This document shows positions 1 to 12,600 of a stretch of 64,000 nt of DNA, piece after piece; position 1 is the first letter of the stretch, and each line of letters opens with the position of its first letter. This DNA comes from Archilochus colubris (Eukaryota > Chordata > Aves > Apodiformes > Trochilidae), in assembly GCA_023079485.1 (NCBI GenBank), contig CM041084.1:105920967-105984966 (forward strand), written 5' to 3'. A program made the position numbers and the translations under genes. The notes under the pieces are model-generated. The model was not told where the DNA came from, searched no databases, and saw only the letters and a list, made by a program, of their open reading frames with translations.

Positions 1-3000
1 AAATGGCAGCCTTTAAATATTTCCAAGTCAGTATTTCCAGAGATGTGTGCATTCAAAGGGATCTAGAAGTGTTATACAGCTGAAGGCCCAAACCCTATTG
101 CAGACCTTCTTTAGGCTTCATTTTCTTCCTCTGAAGTTAATTGTTTTGGGTGCCAAAGTTCTGATGCTAATTGTGGTTGGAGCAGTAGAAATGTACAGGT
201 CTAGATCATATTTTATCTTTTTATTTATCTTTTTCTTGTTATGACTATATCTAAACTACTAGATGCAGTTATATCCCAGAGTCCTTCTCATGGTTGCAAT
301 ACCTTTGTGTTTTGAGCTCATCTTGGGGTGACACATGAGCACAGCCCTATCCACTCCCACCTTTATCATTCCCCTGGGATGGAAGGAAGATGTGCTGAGC
401 CCAGTAGCAGTGTGTGTCTGATGCTCTGCATCCCTGCACTCTGATGGGACTCGGCTCCTGTCTGCTGCCCAAATGAGATGAACTCTTACCTGCTCTCTGG
501 TGGAAGAGGTGAGACTTCAAAGTATAACTTTTGGTGTAAATGGTAGAATTATAGACGTGTTAGAGCAAAAAGGAAGAAATGGAAAAAACAGTTAATTTGA
601 AATCATGCAGGGATTTCACAGCACATGCTTATCATGTGCTCAGAATCAACTACTTACTACGCATACCCATCTGAAAGTGGCATACAGAAGTTTTATTGCA
701 AAGAGAAGTTGTGTTCTTTTCTAATGAGGGAATGAACGATGAATTATCTTCCTTCAACTCTGCATGTAGAGAACAATTCCAGTAAGAGTCTGATGATTTT
801 AGATGTTATTTTCTAAATTATAAATCTTCTTGTGTAGATGAACTTTCTTACAGTAAGTAAATAAGTAAGTAAGTAAGTGGCAAAGTATCTGGTGATTACT
901 CTGCAAAAAGCAGTAAATGATTTAAAAATACATACATCATCTTTTGAAGAAGAAAGCAAATTAAGAGCTCCTTAAACCTGAAATCTGAGTGTTTTGTTCT
1001 CTATTAGGTAAAGTACGTTGAATACATTGAATTAGGGTTTACTCTAAATGGCCTAACAGAACAGAGTTTGCATAAAGAGAGGAAATTTTATCAGACAATG
1101 AATCAACAATTTGAACAGGAAATTGTGGGGTTTATTACATTCTATGAGGACTAAAAGAAAAACAAATTACTGGGCTACTTCTTTCTCCTTAAAATCTCCT
1201 TATTGGTAATGGTGAACAGGTGATTCCTTCAAACTTCATTTGTGATGAATTCAAGACAAGATAATATCATCATCCATTTTCTTGATGAACCTCATCATTT
1301 TATCATTAGTCTACATCCAGAAGAAAAGCTGAACAAGCCATGCATCTACACATCTCTTCGTTGAAAAATTACAGCTGAAAGTTAGAAAATGTTTAAGGTC
1401 AAACTTCTAAGCTACCATCTGGAGCTCATTTAACAATTGCTGAGAACATCTGCCACCACTGCACATGCCTAAGACAAAACTTAGCTAACGTCACCTTTTC
1501 TTCTAAGGACAAAATCCTAGAGTCAAATGAGCATTGGCTGAGTTGCCTTGCGACCAGCAGCCAGAATTTAGCACAGATTTAGTGCAGCTTGGCAACCAGT
1601 AGAGCCACTGATAGATAAAGACAGTTTTGTAGTTCTTAACACAGTGTTCACCATCTAAAAGCCTCATCCCATGAGTAATAGCATCATTTCCAAAACATTT
1701 CCAAACTTTCCAACAACTTTCCAAAACATTTTGAGGGGATATCTCCCACCTGATGAGGACTGGAACAGAGTCATTGGGTGGTCACAGTGACTGATGCAGT
1801 GCTGCTGGGGGAGTTGCCCCTCTGATGGGGTTCCAGGGTGGCTTCAGCCCCTGGATTGTTGGAGGCCCTGTTTTTCAAAAGTCTTGTAAGTGAAATATGA
1901 ATGCAGGCACTTGAGAACTAAGCAAAACACATCCCCAGGGATGGCTATAATCTTCTCAGAACTTTTATGACAAAACTGAAAGGCATAAAAATCCGAGAAA
2001 CACGTGGCTTACAAGGTTTAATTCCTCAGGCAGAGCTCTGCATCTTAATTCATATTTGAAGATAGAGCAAATCTCACTGGCTATTAATTCTTTACGTTTT
2101 GAAAGACAGAATTTAAAAAATACTGTAAGGTTGCTATTCTTTATTCACATGCATGAGTTCCTAATAGCAAGAGTTAGAAATTATGAAATGAATATCTATA
2201 CTACTAAATGCAGGCAAAATGTGGGGGTTTATCATGTTCTGTATGGAAATTATCCCCTCAAAATGATGGACATGACATATAAAGTGTCTATTAAGATATG
2301 ATGAACATTTTAACTAGAAGGAGACATTTACATTATTAAATCATTAATTTAGTGATTTGATCAGACAGGACAAACACTTTCAGACACGCTTAGTGTGTCA
2401 GATTTCTGTGGTTTGGTTAGTGTCACTCTTTGGATTATTTTCCATAGATTAAAAAAGTAATAGAATGTACTAACTATGCAGTGATTCATCTACATATTTA
2501 GTGATTCATCTGTACTATGTAATAATCAGTATGTGCAATTCAAGATAATGTATATGTATATTAATAGGTATAGTAAACAATTTTATTGCATTTACAGAAC
2601 ACTGAATCTGTATTTTAATGGTCTTTAGAAAGCAGAGAAAATCATAATGACTGCATTAATTCAATTGAAAATCTTTGAGTGTGTCTAAAATCCCCATGTT
2701 GATTATAGATTTGAAACTGAAAAACAGGAGTTAAATTGCATGTCTTGTTCTTCAAGAGTTTTTAAACTACATTAAATTTTGTGTTTTAGCAGATGGCAAA
2801 ATTTAATCATCATCAGAGGGAGAGGAGTTATGTAGAAACTGGTAGTTGTTATGTGATGTTGAGAAGACTCATGAAAAGTATTGTTTTGGTTTTCTTTGTT
2901 ATAGCAAACCATATATCTGCTAAAAGAATATCATCAAATCAGATTGTTTTTTACAGAAGCTTTGTATGAAAATGAAGCTGCTTGCAGCCAAACCTCCAAC

Positions 3001-3740
3001 AAAGGAACTATTTGTTTTCAAAAGTTCAGAGCACTGTTATAAAGTCTATGACAGAAAAGACTTGAATTTAATCTCCACCTGGGCTTACCTTTCCAGTTCT
3101 GTTCAAAATCTTTAACTGACAGAGAAACCTGTTACTTTGAATGTGCTTTTACATTTTCTTTCTGTAAGTCTAGAAATTTTTTAGATTCAGCAGAATCCAA
3201 ATATTTTCTTTGCTTTTGAAATGTCTCCAGTCTTAAAAGTCTGCTCACAGATGAAACAGAATTTTTAAGCAGGCTGGCTATCATGGTATGACTCTCAAAA
3301 CACCTCCTCACCTGATACAGATTAAAGTTAGTCTGTCACTTAGTCCTCAAGTCTGCTGGATCCTCCTGGTGTAACTTTTGTATATTATGAAAATTTAAAA
3401 AGACCTTCTGCTTTTGAGAACGAATTGACAAGCGAAGAAGTGATAGCTCTTCACAGCATACTCACAAATGTAAAAGCAAAATGTCTCCAAATCTTTAAAT
3501 ACCATAAAATGACAAAGAATCCTGAGATTAATGGTAAACTAGATTTATGAGAGCAATCATTTGGAAGTCAGAAAATGTAGAAGTTAAGGTTGACAGGCAA
3601 AGTTTACAGGATCATATTGCACATTTTGCATGCTTTAAAATAGAAAAGAAAAATCATGTTTTATGTTTAGTATGTAGCAGGGGCAAGACAAGTCTGAGCA
3701 GAAACCTTCATGGGAGTTGTCTTTAAAAATTTGCTCACAT
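1..3740. other. Unique AT-rich non-coding stretch
   Basis: No gene is supported here. Open frames do not exceed about 80 codons and show no domain or splice pattern. The stretch holds one tetranucleotide repeat (852-879) and a short direct repeat of GTGATTCATCT at 2481-2491 and 2501-2511. A region around 1740-1870 is richer in G+C but matches no family I know. It is most likely intergenic or intronic. Confidence 0.6.
852..879. repeat. (AAGT)n microsatellite
   Basis: About seven units of AGTA/AAGT follow one another, with one variant unit (AAAT). It is a simple tandem repeat with no flanking structure that suggests a function. Confidence 0.85.
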
Positions 3741-4068
3741 CATAGAATCACAGAGCAGTTTGGGTTTGAAGGAACATTAAAGATCATCTTGTTTCAACCC
3801 CCTGTATGGGTAGGGACACCTCCCACTAGCCCAGGTTGCTCAAAGTCCTGTCCAAGATGTCCTTGAATATTTCTAAGGGGGGTCAGCCACAACTTCCCTG
3901 GGCAGCCTGTTCCACTGTCTCACCACCTTCACAGTGAAGAATTTCTTCCTAATAACTAATCTAAATCTACCCATTTCCAGTTTAAAGCCATTACTCCTTA
4001 TCTTATCCCTACATGCCCTTGTAAATCGTCCTGCCCCAGTTTTACTGCAGCTCTCTCCTTTAGAATAG
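3741..4068 (-). mobile_element. CR1 LINE, 5'-truncated 3' fragment
   Basis: On the minus strand this is the 3' end of an avian chicken-repeat-1 retrotransposon. Read on the plus strand it opens with CATAGAATCA, then carries the diagnostic blocks in order: AAAGATCATCTTG, AGGGACACCTCCCACTAG, CCCAGGTTGCTCAAAG, CCTGTTCCACTGTCTCACCACC and AGAATTTCTTCCTAAT. Similarity fades near 4068 where the copy is 5'-truncated. CR1 elements insert by target-primed reverse transcription and usually leave no clean target duplication; none is evident here. The copy is diverged and does not encode protein. Its right edge is approximate to within about 20 bases. Confidence 0.93.
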
Positions 4069-4505
4069 AATTGGAATGTTTTACTGGATTATTTTAATTG
4101 ATAGATTTTTTTTCAAATAATTTATTTGTATTTATTAAGAATATATATTTACTGCCCACCTTTGCTACGCTGTGTATTTTGTATGGCTGAAGATATGTAA
4201 AAAATACAATTTATTGCATTAATGCATTTCTGCTATCAGCCAGTGTCACAAGCTACTACACAATACCTTCTTTGTCCCTCTGCAAAATAGGGATGATAAT
4301 ACTGTTTACATTTACTTTATCTCAATTTGGTATCATGATCCTTAATCAGGTCCTACCAAGCAAATACACCTAAGCACTGAAAGTCCTTGAGGAAGACAGG
4401 AGAAATGGAGAAGAAAAAGCAGGAAAATTGGAATTAAAATTTTGATTTGGGTGAGGGAACTTTAACCTGGGGCAAGCTAGTATCAGTTGGATTTTTTTGA
4501 AAGAA

Positions 4506-4527
4506 AAACATATTGGCCAATATGTTT
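4506..4527. repeat. Perfect 22-bp palindrome
   Basis: The left arm is AAACATATTGG and the right arm is its exact reverse complement, with no spacer; the centre is TTGGCCAA. The sequence just outside (an A/G-rich left flank, a C/T-rich right flank) continues the symmetry imperfectly. It could extrude a small cruciform or bind a dimeric protein. It contains CCAAT in both orientations, but no adjoining promoter features are visible. Confidence 0.9.
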
Positions 4528-7500
4528 CCTTTGCTTTTATTGTAGATATTTGTAGGTTTTAATAACTGCAAAGACTCAGACTCAGCACACATGTTGTGTT
4601 GTGGTTATAATTCTGATAATACCATAAGTACAGTGTTATGATACCTTAGTGGAAACCCATGTTTGGGTGCTGTAGGTCACTCAGGTGATGCCCACCTTTC
4701 GCAGCCCTGGCTCTGTCCCTCTGTCTCCCTGCAGATCTTCCTGGGCTGCCTGGCAGAGGTTTGGAGCTGCTCATCAAGTGGCAAAATCATCTTCTTATTT
4801 CATTCTGTGTCTTGGGAGCCCAGATATGATTCTTGGTGCCACCAAAGTCAGACAGACATTTGAAGAAGGATTAACAGAAATCAGGGAGCGGATGAAAAAT
4901 CCATTTCACACATACCCTCCTGATGCCCGTCTGCTCAAAGCTGATGTTTCAGGGTATTCCTCTCCATCATTAGGCAGAGGCTCTTGTGGAGAGTTTAATT
5001 TGGGCTGGGAAATAGCATGTGGGGAGAAAAGCACAGAAAAGTGATCATGGAGCAATGAGTAAGGAGGTTAGAAGAAAAATTGAGATTGCAAGAAATAGGG
5101 GAAAACTGAAAATCTAGAGTTGAAAAAATAGATGAAAGTGTCTGAGAAAAAGAGTTGGGAGAGAGAAGAGTCAGGAAAGGAAGTACTGAAGGTTAGTTTG
5201 AAAAGTTTGCTGATGCTATCGAAAAATGTTAATATCAGGAATTCCCCAGAACTCCCCAACTCTACAGACAGGAGAAGACAGGCAATGTCTGAAAGTGCTG
5301 GTCTTATTTTAATTAAATGTTTATTTAAGTCTAACATATTTGAAAATTATAATTGATTTCCCCCAGCAATGCCCTTAACCAAGCCCCTTTCAGAGAGATC
5401 TTTGAAAAGTAGAAAACTCACAAAAAACCTCCCAGCTGGCAATCCTTTTTCCCTGAAAAAGAACTTTACTGAAATCTTCAAAGGCCAGAATCTGGCATAG
5501 TTTTCTCTGGAGTGAAGTTAACTTTGCAACTTGAGGCCCTGCCAGGAAACACAACATGCTCCAGCTAGCTGTAAACGTGGTTTCTGTGTGCCAGGACCCA
5601 TGGGTGTGAGTGTTTCACCTTTCTGCCCACCTGTCTGCCTCTCCATCAACACCTCAGCTCATGCTCCTTGCTGGAGCCCATTTTTGTTAGTGGTCCAGGT
5701 GGCAAACTGCAGCCATTCTGCAGCTGTTTTGTGAGCAGCTCAATGCTGTCTCTTCACCAGCCACCAGGCTGGGTGGTTGAGGGTAATACAAACACAGCAG
5801 TTCATTGTAATCTATCCCTGCTCGTGGACTGTTCAATGAGGCACTTACACCATGTGGTTTATAAGCAAGGGTATTATCCCAAAGGAAGAACAGAATAGAT
5901 GAGTTTGGCCAGGGCTTCGTTCTGCAAGTCCTAGCCTGCTCCCAGTGCCCTTCAGCATCAGTGGGGATCCTCTGCACTTGAAAATGAGAGACATGATGGA
6001 ATAACTTTATACCTGACCAAACTTCTGTCATTCAGAAACTGCAGAGCTAAGCTGTAGTTTTAATGACCACTTCTTGGACAAGGCTGATGCTGACTTTGAT
6101 TGGTTTCAATGTGTAAGAACAAATCTTTCAGCAGAAAGCATTATATTACTTCTACTGGGCAAATAAAATCCACAAATATATTTAGGGAAAATTAAAATTC
6201 ATGTCCTTGCCTGGAACAGGTGTAAAAATGTGTGGAGTGACTAGTTGGCTAAAGGCTCAAATGGACAGTGAAACTTCTAAATATGGCTGGTGCTGGGAAA
6301 CCATAGACCTGATGTCTTTAAAATCAGATTCTTTTAATGTATTCTAGGTAGGATAATTTAATATTCACATCTCATGATCTTTGTAATTTCGATATTAGAA
6401 TACACAGAGACAAAAGTCAACAGAAAGAAAAACCCAATAATAATTAAGCAAAAATGCATATATATTCATACCTTTAGCAAATACAAAATTGAGCTGGTTG
6501 GGCATATTTAGAGGAAGCCATTTTTCAGGCAGAAAAATCAGTTTGCGAAAGAAATCTCCCAACATTACTTTATCTACAGGTTCAGTGTGAAGAGAATTTC
6601 TGGTCAGGATGTATGTGCAACAACTTAGCCACTGGCTACAGCCCTCGTTGGAGTCATAGAGAGACTCAGGTCCTTGCTACAACTCATCTTGTCAGGGGAC
6701 CTGAATCTCCAGCTCAGTGTCCGGACTCCTGGGCTGCAATGGGAAATACTTTGAGGGGGACATTCAGAGTGGGACAGTACAGCTCCTCTGCCTTGTGCTC
6801 CTTCTTTGCTCAAAGAACATTTGGTGGTAGTAGCATTTTCCTGGGATGTGTATGGGAATCTAAAATGGAATTTCTCCCATACTGCTGGCAGCTGTTGAAG
6901 AACTGGAAAAGCCCCCAACAAGCCTCTTGCTTAAAAGAAGCCTCTCTCTATCACTCTTGGTGGTTGTTAACAGTCATGGAGTTCATAACAGGAAATTGAG
7001 TTTTCCAGTTCAAAAGAAAAATCAAATGACTCACCTTTGAGTCTGAGACCTAGGCAGACAAAAATATACCAAGTATAATTCTGTGATATCAATTTAATTG
7101 CATACTTCTTTCAAACTATATGACCACCTGGCTGCAGTCACAACAGTAACAACAACAAATCAATGTCTGTGAGGAAATGCAGTTAAGTATTGAGATCTAA
7201 TAATGTGCTTTCTTGGAAGCAGCTGTAAAATTATTTGTTTCCCTTTTCAAACAGTGTTAAGAATGCCAAGAACCAACAAGTGTCTAATATTATTCTCCCC
7301 CAGATGCAATGAAAAGATATTGATTTCTACAAAATAGATTACCTAATATGTAAACACATTATTCTGAGGCTGAGAAGAACCATATACTTTTATTTCTGCT
7401 CTCTTCTGAAAGTTTTTAAAGGAAATATTTTATCAAAAGTATAAAATTAATTGTTGTGTATGTTTCTTGAGAAAAGCAACCCAAAACAGAAAACACCTTT

Positions 7501-8887
7501 TCACATAGTGAACATAATGTGCTCCAAAGTTTATCTTATATTTTCTTGAATAATGCTATCAGGAAGTCTAAAACTTTATCTAGCTATTTCTATTTACACA
7601 AACTGAGGTAAAATTTTTAGACTTAAGCATTTTAGATTTTAGATATATCCTTTACTCCTCTGCTTTATCTTCTTTCTTCTGTATGGATTGCCATGATTTA
7701 GATTTATTTGAGGCAGCAACTGTTCTAACTCATCAGCTGAAGTACTCTTCTTAAATAGGCTTGGCCATGGAAGTTACTGTTTCATAAATATCTTCCATGT
7801 CCCAGCAGCTTTGTCTTGTTTCAGGCACATGCATAATGGAAAAGGAAAAGCCCAGAAGTTATCAGCTGCTCAATAAAGGGCAAAGAACATTCCCGTGTCT
7901 GTCGGGGAATTATGGAAAAAAGCAAGGAAGAGGAGCATGTGTTATATTCTTGGTTATTCAGGACAGCAAAAGGAGGAGACAGCCCCAAAATTAACAGAAA
8001 AAAATGATCTGATTTGTGATGGTTACAATAACTAGATGGAAAAAACCCACTCATATTGCAATTCAAGTCAAATAAAAGATTTTTTCTGCCTAATACTTTT
8101 GAGAGTTTGTTCATGAACACTTCATTATTTAAACAGTGTTCCAGTGGTACAGCCAAGTTTAGAGAGCATTTATTTAACATGCCATTACAGCAATTAGCCC
8201 CAGGGAAAGTTCAGCTTGCATATCCAGCTTCTAAATATGTCTTAAGTTTGTATTTATCAGCTGAGTTTCCTCCTTCCCCTTCCCCCCCCAAGTTACTGAG
8301 TTTAAACATTCTCTTTTTTCACCTCACAGCTCTTATGAAGCTTTCAACCTGAACTCTTTGCTGAGCACCCAGCATGTCAGAGCCCTGTTCCAGAGGTTCC
8401 CCATCCATCTTTCCTCCTTAGGACACCAGCGCAGTGTCCATCCTCAGTAAGATGCATCCCTTAGGCCTTTGATTTCAGGAGTAAGCAGATGTTGCTACAA
8501 GATGCAATGTCTAAGAGGCAGAAAGGAAACTCAGGAGACTGAAGTTCAATTTTGAGTTCAGATATAATTTAAGGTAAGTAATTTAGTTATTACCTGTATC
8601 TCAGCTCTCCAAGGCTCCATAGGGATAGTAATAGTTTTTCTCCACTCTGCTTATTCAGTCCATAGTGGGTGAACAATCACTTGCAATGGTCATTTACAGC
8701 ATATAGCACATCTAGATTCCAATCTCACTTTAGGCTTCCAGACAAAACTGTTTCTCTAAAGGCTCTTTGAAACCTGTGGGTTTGATCAGACTTACATGAC
8801 AAAGTAATAGTGATACTTCACAAAGGAAATCAATTCTGGTGTCTTAAATATTTTGGGTTTGAGTTTGGCAGGATATCATCCCAAAAA

Positions 8888-8908
8888 AATAAACAAACAA
8901 ACAAACAA
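8888..8908. repeat. (AAAC)n microsatellite
   Basis: About five AAAC units follow an A-run. It is a simple repeat with no target duplications visible around it. Confidence 0.8.
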
Positions 8909-9585
8909 TAACATACTAAAACATTTTATTTTTATTCTTCCGGTTTTGGTTGTACATCAGAAGAACAAAGAAACACATAAACATTCCAGGTTCACACTAA
9001 TGCTAATCCATAATGCTATGGACTGAATGATGGAAAACTCAGAGAAGCTGAACCTTGAGTTGTTCCTCTCCAAACCCAAGACATGGCTTCTGTAGACTCC
9101 ACCCATCTCTGGGTAACAACAAGCACTGATCTGCACCATATCAAATAAATAACTCTGAGCCTCTTAGCTTTTTTTTTGCTTTTCCTTTCCCATCATCCAG
9201 GGCAGTGACTCTCCAGATTTCCTAGATAACAAGAAATGAAGAAATTTCTTACATCTTTGAGCTGTATGTAGCATGGATCCCCAACATCCCCATGCCATAA
9301 TCCCACTGTCTTCTTCCATCAGCTGAAATGCATCTCACAGCGCATGTGGCAGCTCTCACCCTATGATTTGGGTGCCATAGCTGGCATGGAGTATCTGGAT
9401 CAGTTTCTATTGCCTTTGCAGGAGAATTTTTCACTACATTCAATGCAAAGGGCAGACATTCAAGGAAGAAGAATTAAGGTTGTCTGATCAAATCTAAATC
9501 TACACTTTTTTAACTGTACAATGGGAATCAGTTTCTTTCCACAATTTTTGTTGAGTCTGCATTTTATAATGAATTGTGAGTGTTG

Positions 9586-9613
9586 AAAAAAAAAAAAAAA
9601 GAAAGAAAAAGTA
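9586..9613. repeat. Poly(A) tract and A-rich tail
   Basis: Fifteen consecutive A are followed by GAAAGAAAAAG. It could be the A-tail of an unrecognised retroposed fragment, but the sequence before it matches no family I know. It encodes a Phe run on the minus strand and so inflates an open frame there (9460-9900). Confidence 0.8.
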
Positions 9614-12600
9614 GTTTCAGAATCTTTGCTTGCTGCACATATATTAACAGTGAGAAACTTTGGAAATATCACTGCCTGGGTTAAAAGAGTAATGTTGCCA
9701 TGGTTTTGCAATATACCTGAAAAATTAACCTTTATTACTGTGCATACTCTTTCTGCATACCACATTGAACATAGATTCATCATACACCAGCTCAGAACAA
9801 AGTACACTGAAGTCATTGTACAGTGATACCAATGGAATTTTTTTCCCAAGCACCGGCAGGATTGGCTAAACTGTGATTTGTTGGAGGCAAAAACCTCCAT
9901 CTAGTTTCATTTTCTACCACTTACACTGTCTGTATCATAAAAATGAACCAAAGTGCAATAATACGTCTAGCAAACGACTCAATCTACAAAACCATAATTC
10001 CCTGGCAGTTTCAAACTCCAGACTTCTTTATAAGAGTGTTTTGACCCTTTGGTTGCAACAGTCTCAATAAATTAAAATCTGAGTATTTCCTAATCTATTT
10101 CCCAGCATTATTTCCTTTGCATTGAAATGGAACTGTTCAGGATGAATGGCTATGTCAAGGAAAAATAAGAGGAATTTCAAGGGCTCCATGAACACCACCT
10201 GATGTACTGCAGCAGTTTAAGATTAACTGGCATCACCTTGACCCACAACCTGCCTAAAGGAAAAATGGTCAGATAGCATTTGGCATAGTTTAAGGTGCCG
10301 GTTCCCACTGTGGGGTAAGCAGGTATTTAATTTGCTGTAATTTATGTCTGGAAGGCTCCCCAGGCTTATTGCTTTGTCACAAAACTGTCAGAGGCTCAGA
10401 CTTCAAGACAGTGATCTTTTTCTTTTTTCCTTTTTTCACTTTTTCCCAGTACTGTTTGGAAAGAAAGGGATAAGATACAGAGAGAACAGGACAAGTGTGA
10501 TGAGCAGTCTTTGTGGTGCAATCATGAATAAAATAGAAATGAGTTACATAAGCATTTGGAGAGAAAATATATGCAGCTAGTCTCAACTTCTTGCTTAGTT
10601 GCACAGAGCTTACTGGGGCACATTTTTAAATTTCATTTTGAATTTTTTTTAAGTTTAATTGTATTAATTTTAAAAGAGAAATAATTCTATGAAACATAGC
10701 TTGGAAGAAACAAAAATTCTGCTCCCTGATCATAAATCTGTCACACATAGAGCACTCATTTTAACAAATGTAATGAAGAGATACAAAGTTGCCCTGTAAA
10801 ACTAAATGAATACAAGCTTTTGAACCCCAGCTAGCTTTGGAAAAGAGCAAACTTCATGCAATGTTGGGAAACCACTCATATATTTTAGTGGTAAAAGCTG
10901 TCTGGCTGTAAAGAAAACCAATCACCTCTGCTTTTCAATGCCTCAATGAATTTCTGAAATTAATAGGGAACAGCATAGTGGCTGTGAGCATTTCAGAGTT
11001 TCTGGGGTGGTGAAGAAGGCTCTATTTCTCACTGATTTCTACTGACCCCGTGTGGTAAGCTACCCTGAACAGCATTGCTGAGGAAGACTTTGGCTTCCTC
11101 ATTGAAGGGACAACCTCCACCATGGGGACAAAAGGTCTTGAGAGTCGTATCAGTGGCTTTCTGAGAGCATGGCACTTTTTGTTGTCAAGAGCTCCAAAGA
11201 TTCTCAAAATTCAGAAGCTTCTCTTAGTCCACGGGGGGGAAGATACGGAACGATGAGCAATAGAACATCCTTCTTGCTTATAGAACAAGGCTCTGATTCT
11301 GAAAGACATGTTGTAGGGACATCCTAAACCACAAGACTGAAATTCAAGTAACTAACCTCCATTAATCAAAAGCACTGGGTCAAATTAGAGGCTAATTTAT
11401 GCAACTTTCAATTTGCACTTGTGGAGAATACAATGTCTTTCCAAACTTAGTTCAACACTAAGGTTGAACACTAAGTTCTTGAAAGAAGGTCATGGGCAGT
11501 GTCTTGGGTAATTTAGGTTAGATTTCAGCCAGAAAGGAGACAAGCCATGGGAGGGATGTTTTCAGGTATTCTAAATTTTTGCTTTTCTATAACACATATT
11601 AAATCCAGGTGTAAGAAAAGATATTTTTAAAAAGTCTACTGGAAAAAAAAAAACATTTTTTTATATGACATACTCCCTCTCAAGTACTTATAATTACTTT
11701 GTAAATTGCATACTCATGACACAAACATTACTTCAATTGAGAACTAGACAAGTTCCTTGCTACTTACCTTTGTCCTAGCAATAGAGCCACTTGCAGAAGA
11801 AGAAAAGAGTTAATGGGAATATTAAAGAGTGTATAGCAAAAGATAGAATTTTATTTTTAGGTAGAGAAAGTACATCTGAATCTCACATGACCCACATACC
11901 TAGGAATTGTGTTTTACAGATTTTGTCAGCTGTCAAAACACATAATGAATTGCTTAAATATATTTATTGTTTATTGATGAGAGAAAAAAAAAAAACACCA
12001 AACTTAAGCAGTTCCAAATCTCATGTTACATATCTCTAGTGGCTGCAAAAGCTTTATCTGACGTGCTCTAACTAGATTAAGTGGTTACTTACATTAGTTG
12101 GGAGTCTGTTTCAGACTATTTAACACAAATGGAACCAATTCGATGGACTTAGTCAGTATTGAAGTCATTCTTTTCCTTCCTAAGGAAAAAAAAAATTAAG
12201 AAAGACAAGAAGAAAGAAATAGGAACAAAGAATATATGTTATATATGTTGGCTAAGTATAAAATATACTATATACAAAACTCCTTTCTCCATGTTTATTA
12301 ACTTGTTTCATATTCTCCTGTAAAATTGCTTTAGGTTGACTGGAAGGGAGAACCATTTCCATTAATACTTTGGGTCTCTTAAAACTAAAGAAAAATAACA
12401 AAAAAACCTACTACCTTGGATGAAAAGAAAAAAGAAGGTTGGTTATAATATTTGAGAGCAGGTAAACAGAGGATTTAAGTTTCAAAGAAAGTTAGTGGGC
12501 ATAAAAGCACTTAAGAAAACATATTTACTTTAGACCTAAATTAATTTGTCCCAAACTAAAGCCCCCCATCTTTTCATATTAAAGAATGTGCTCTTGAGAA

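Larger units (their letters stand above)
4069..9585. other. Unique non-coding stretch
   Basis: No gene is supported. It holds a 22-bp perfect palindrome (4506-4527), a short purine-rich run (about 5060-5190), a run of eight C at about 8283-8290 and an AAAC repeat. The open frames at 4685-5044 and 6613-6999 (119 and 128 codons) have no recognisable domain and are matched by open frames on other strands or frames, so they look like chance. Confidence 0.55.

Noticed and set aside
852..879. CRISPR-like or regularly spaced repeat arrays
   Set aside because: All tandem repeats seen are simple-sequence repeats or two-copy duplications; none has repeat-spacer architecture.
9460..9900. 146-codon minus-strand open frame
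   Set aside because: It includes a Phe run from the poly(A) tract, and the rest has no domain.
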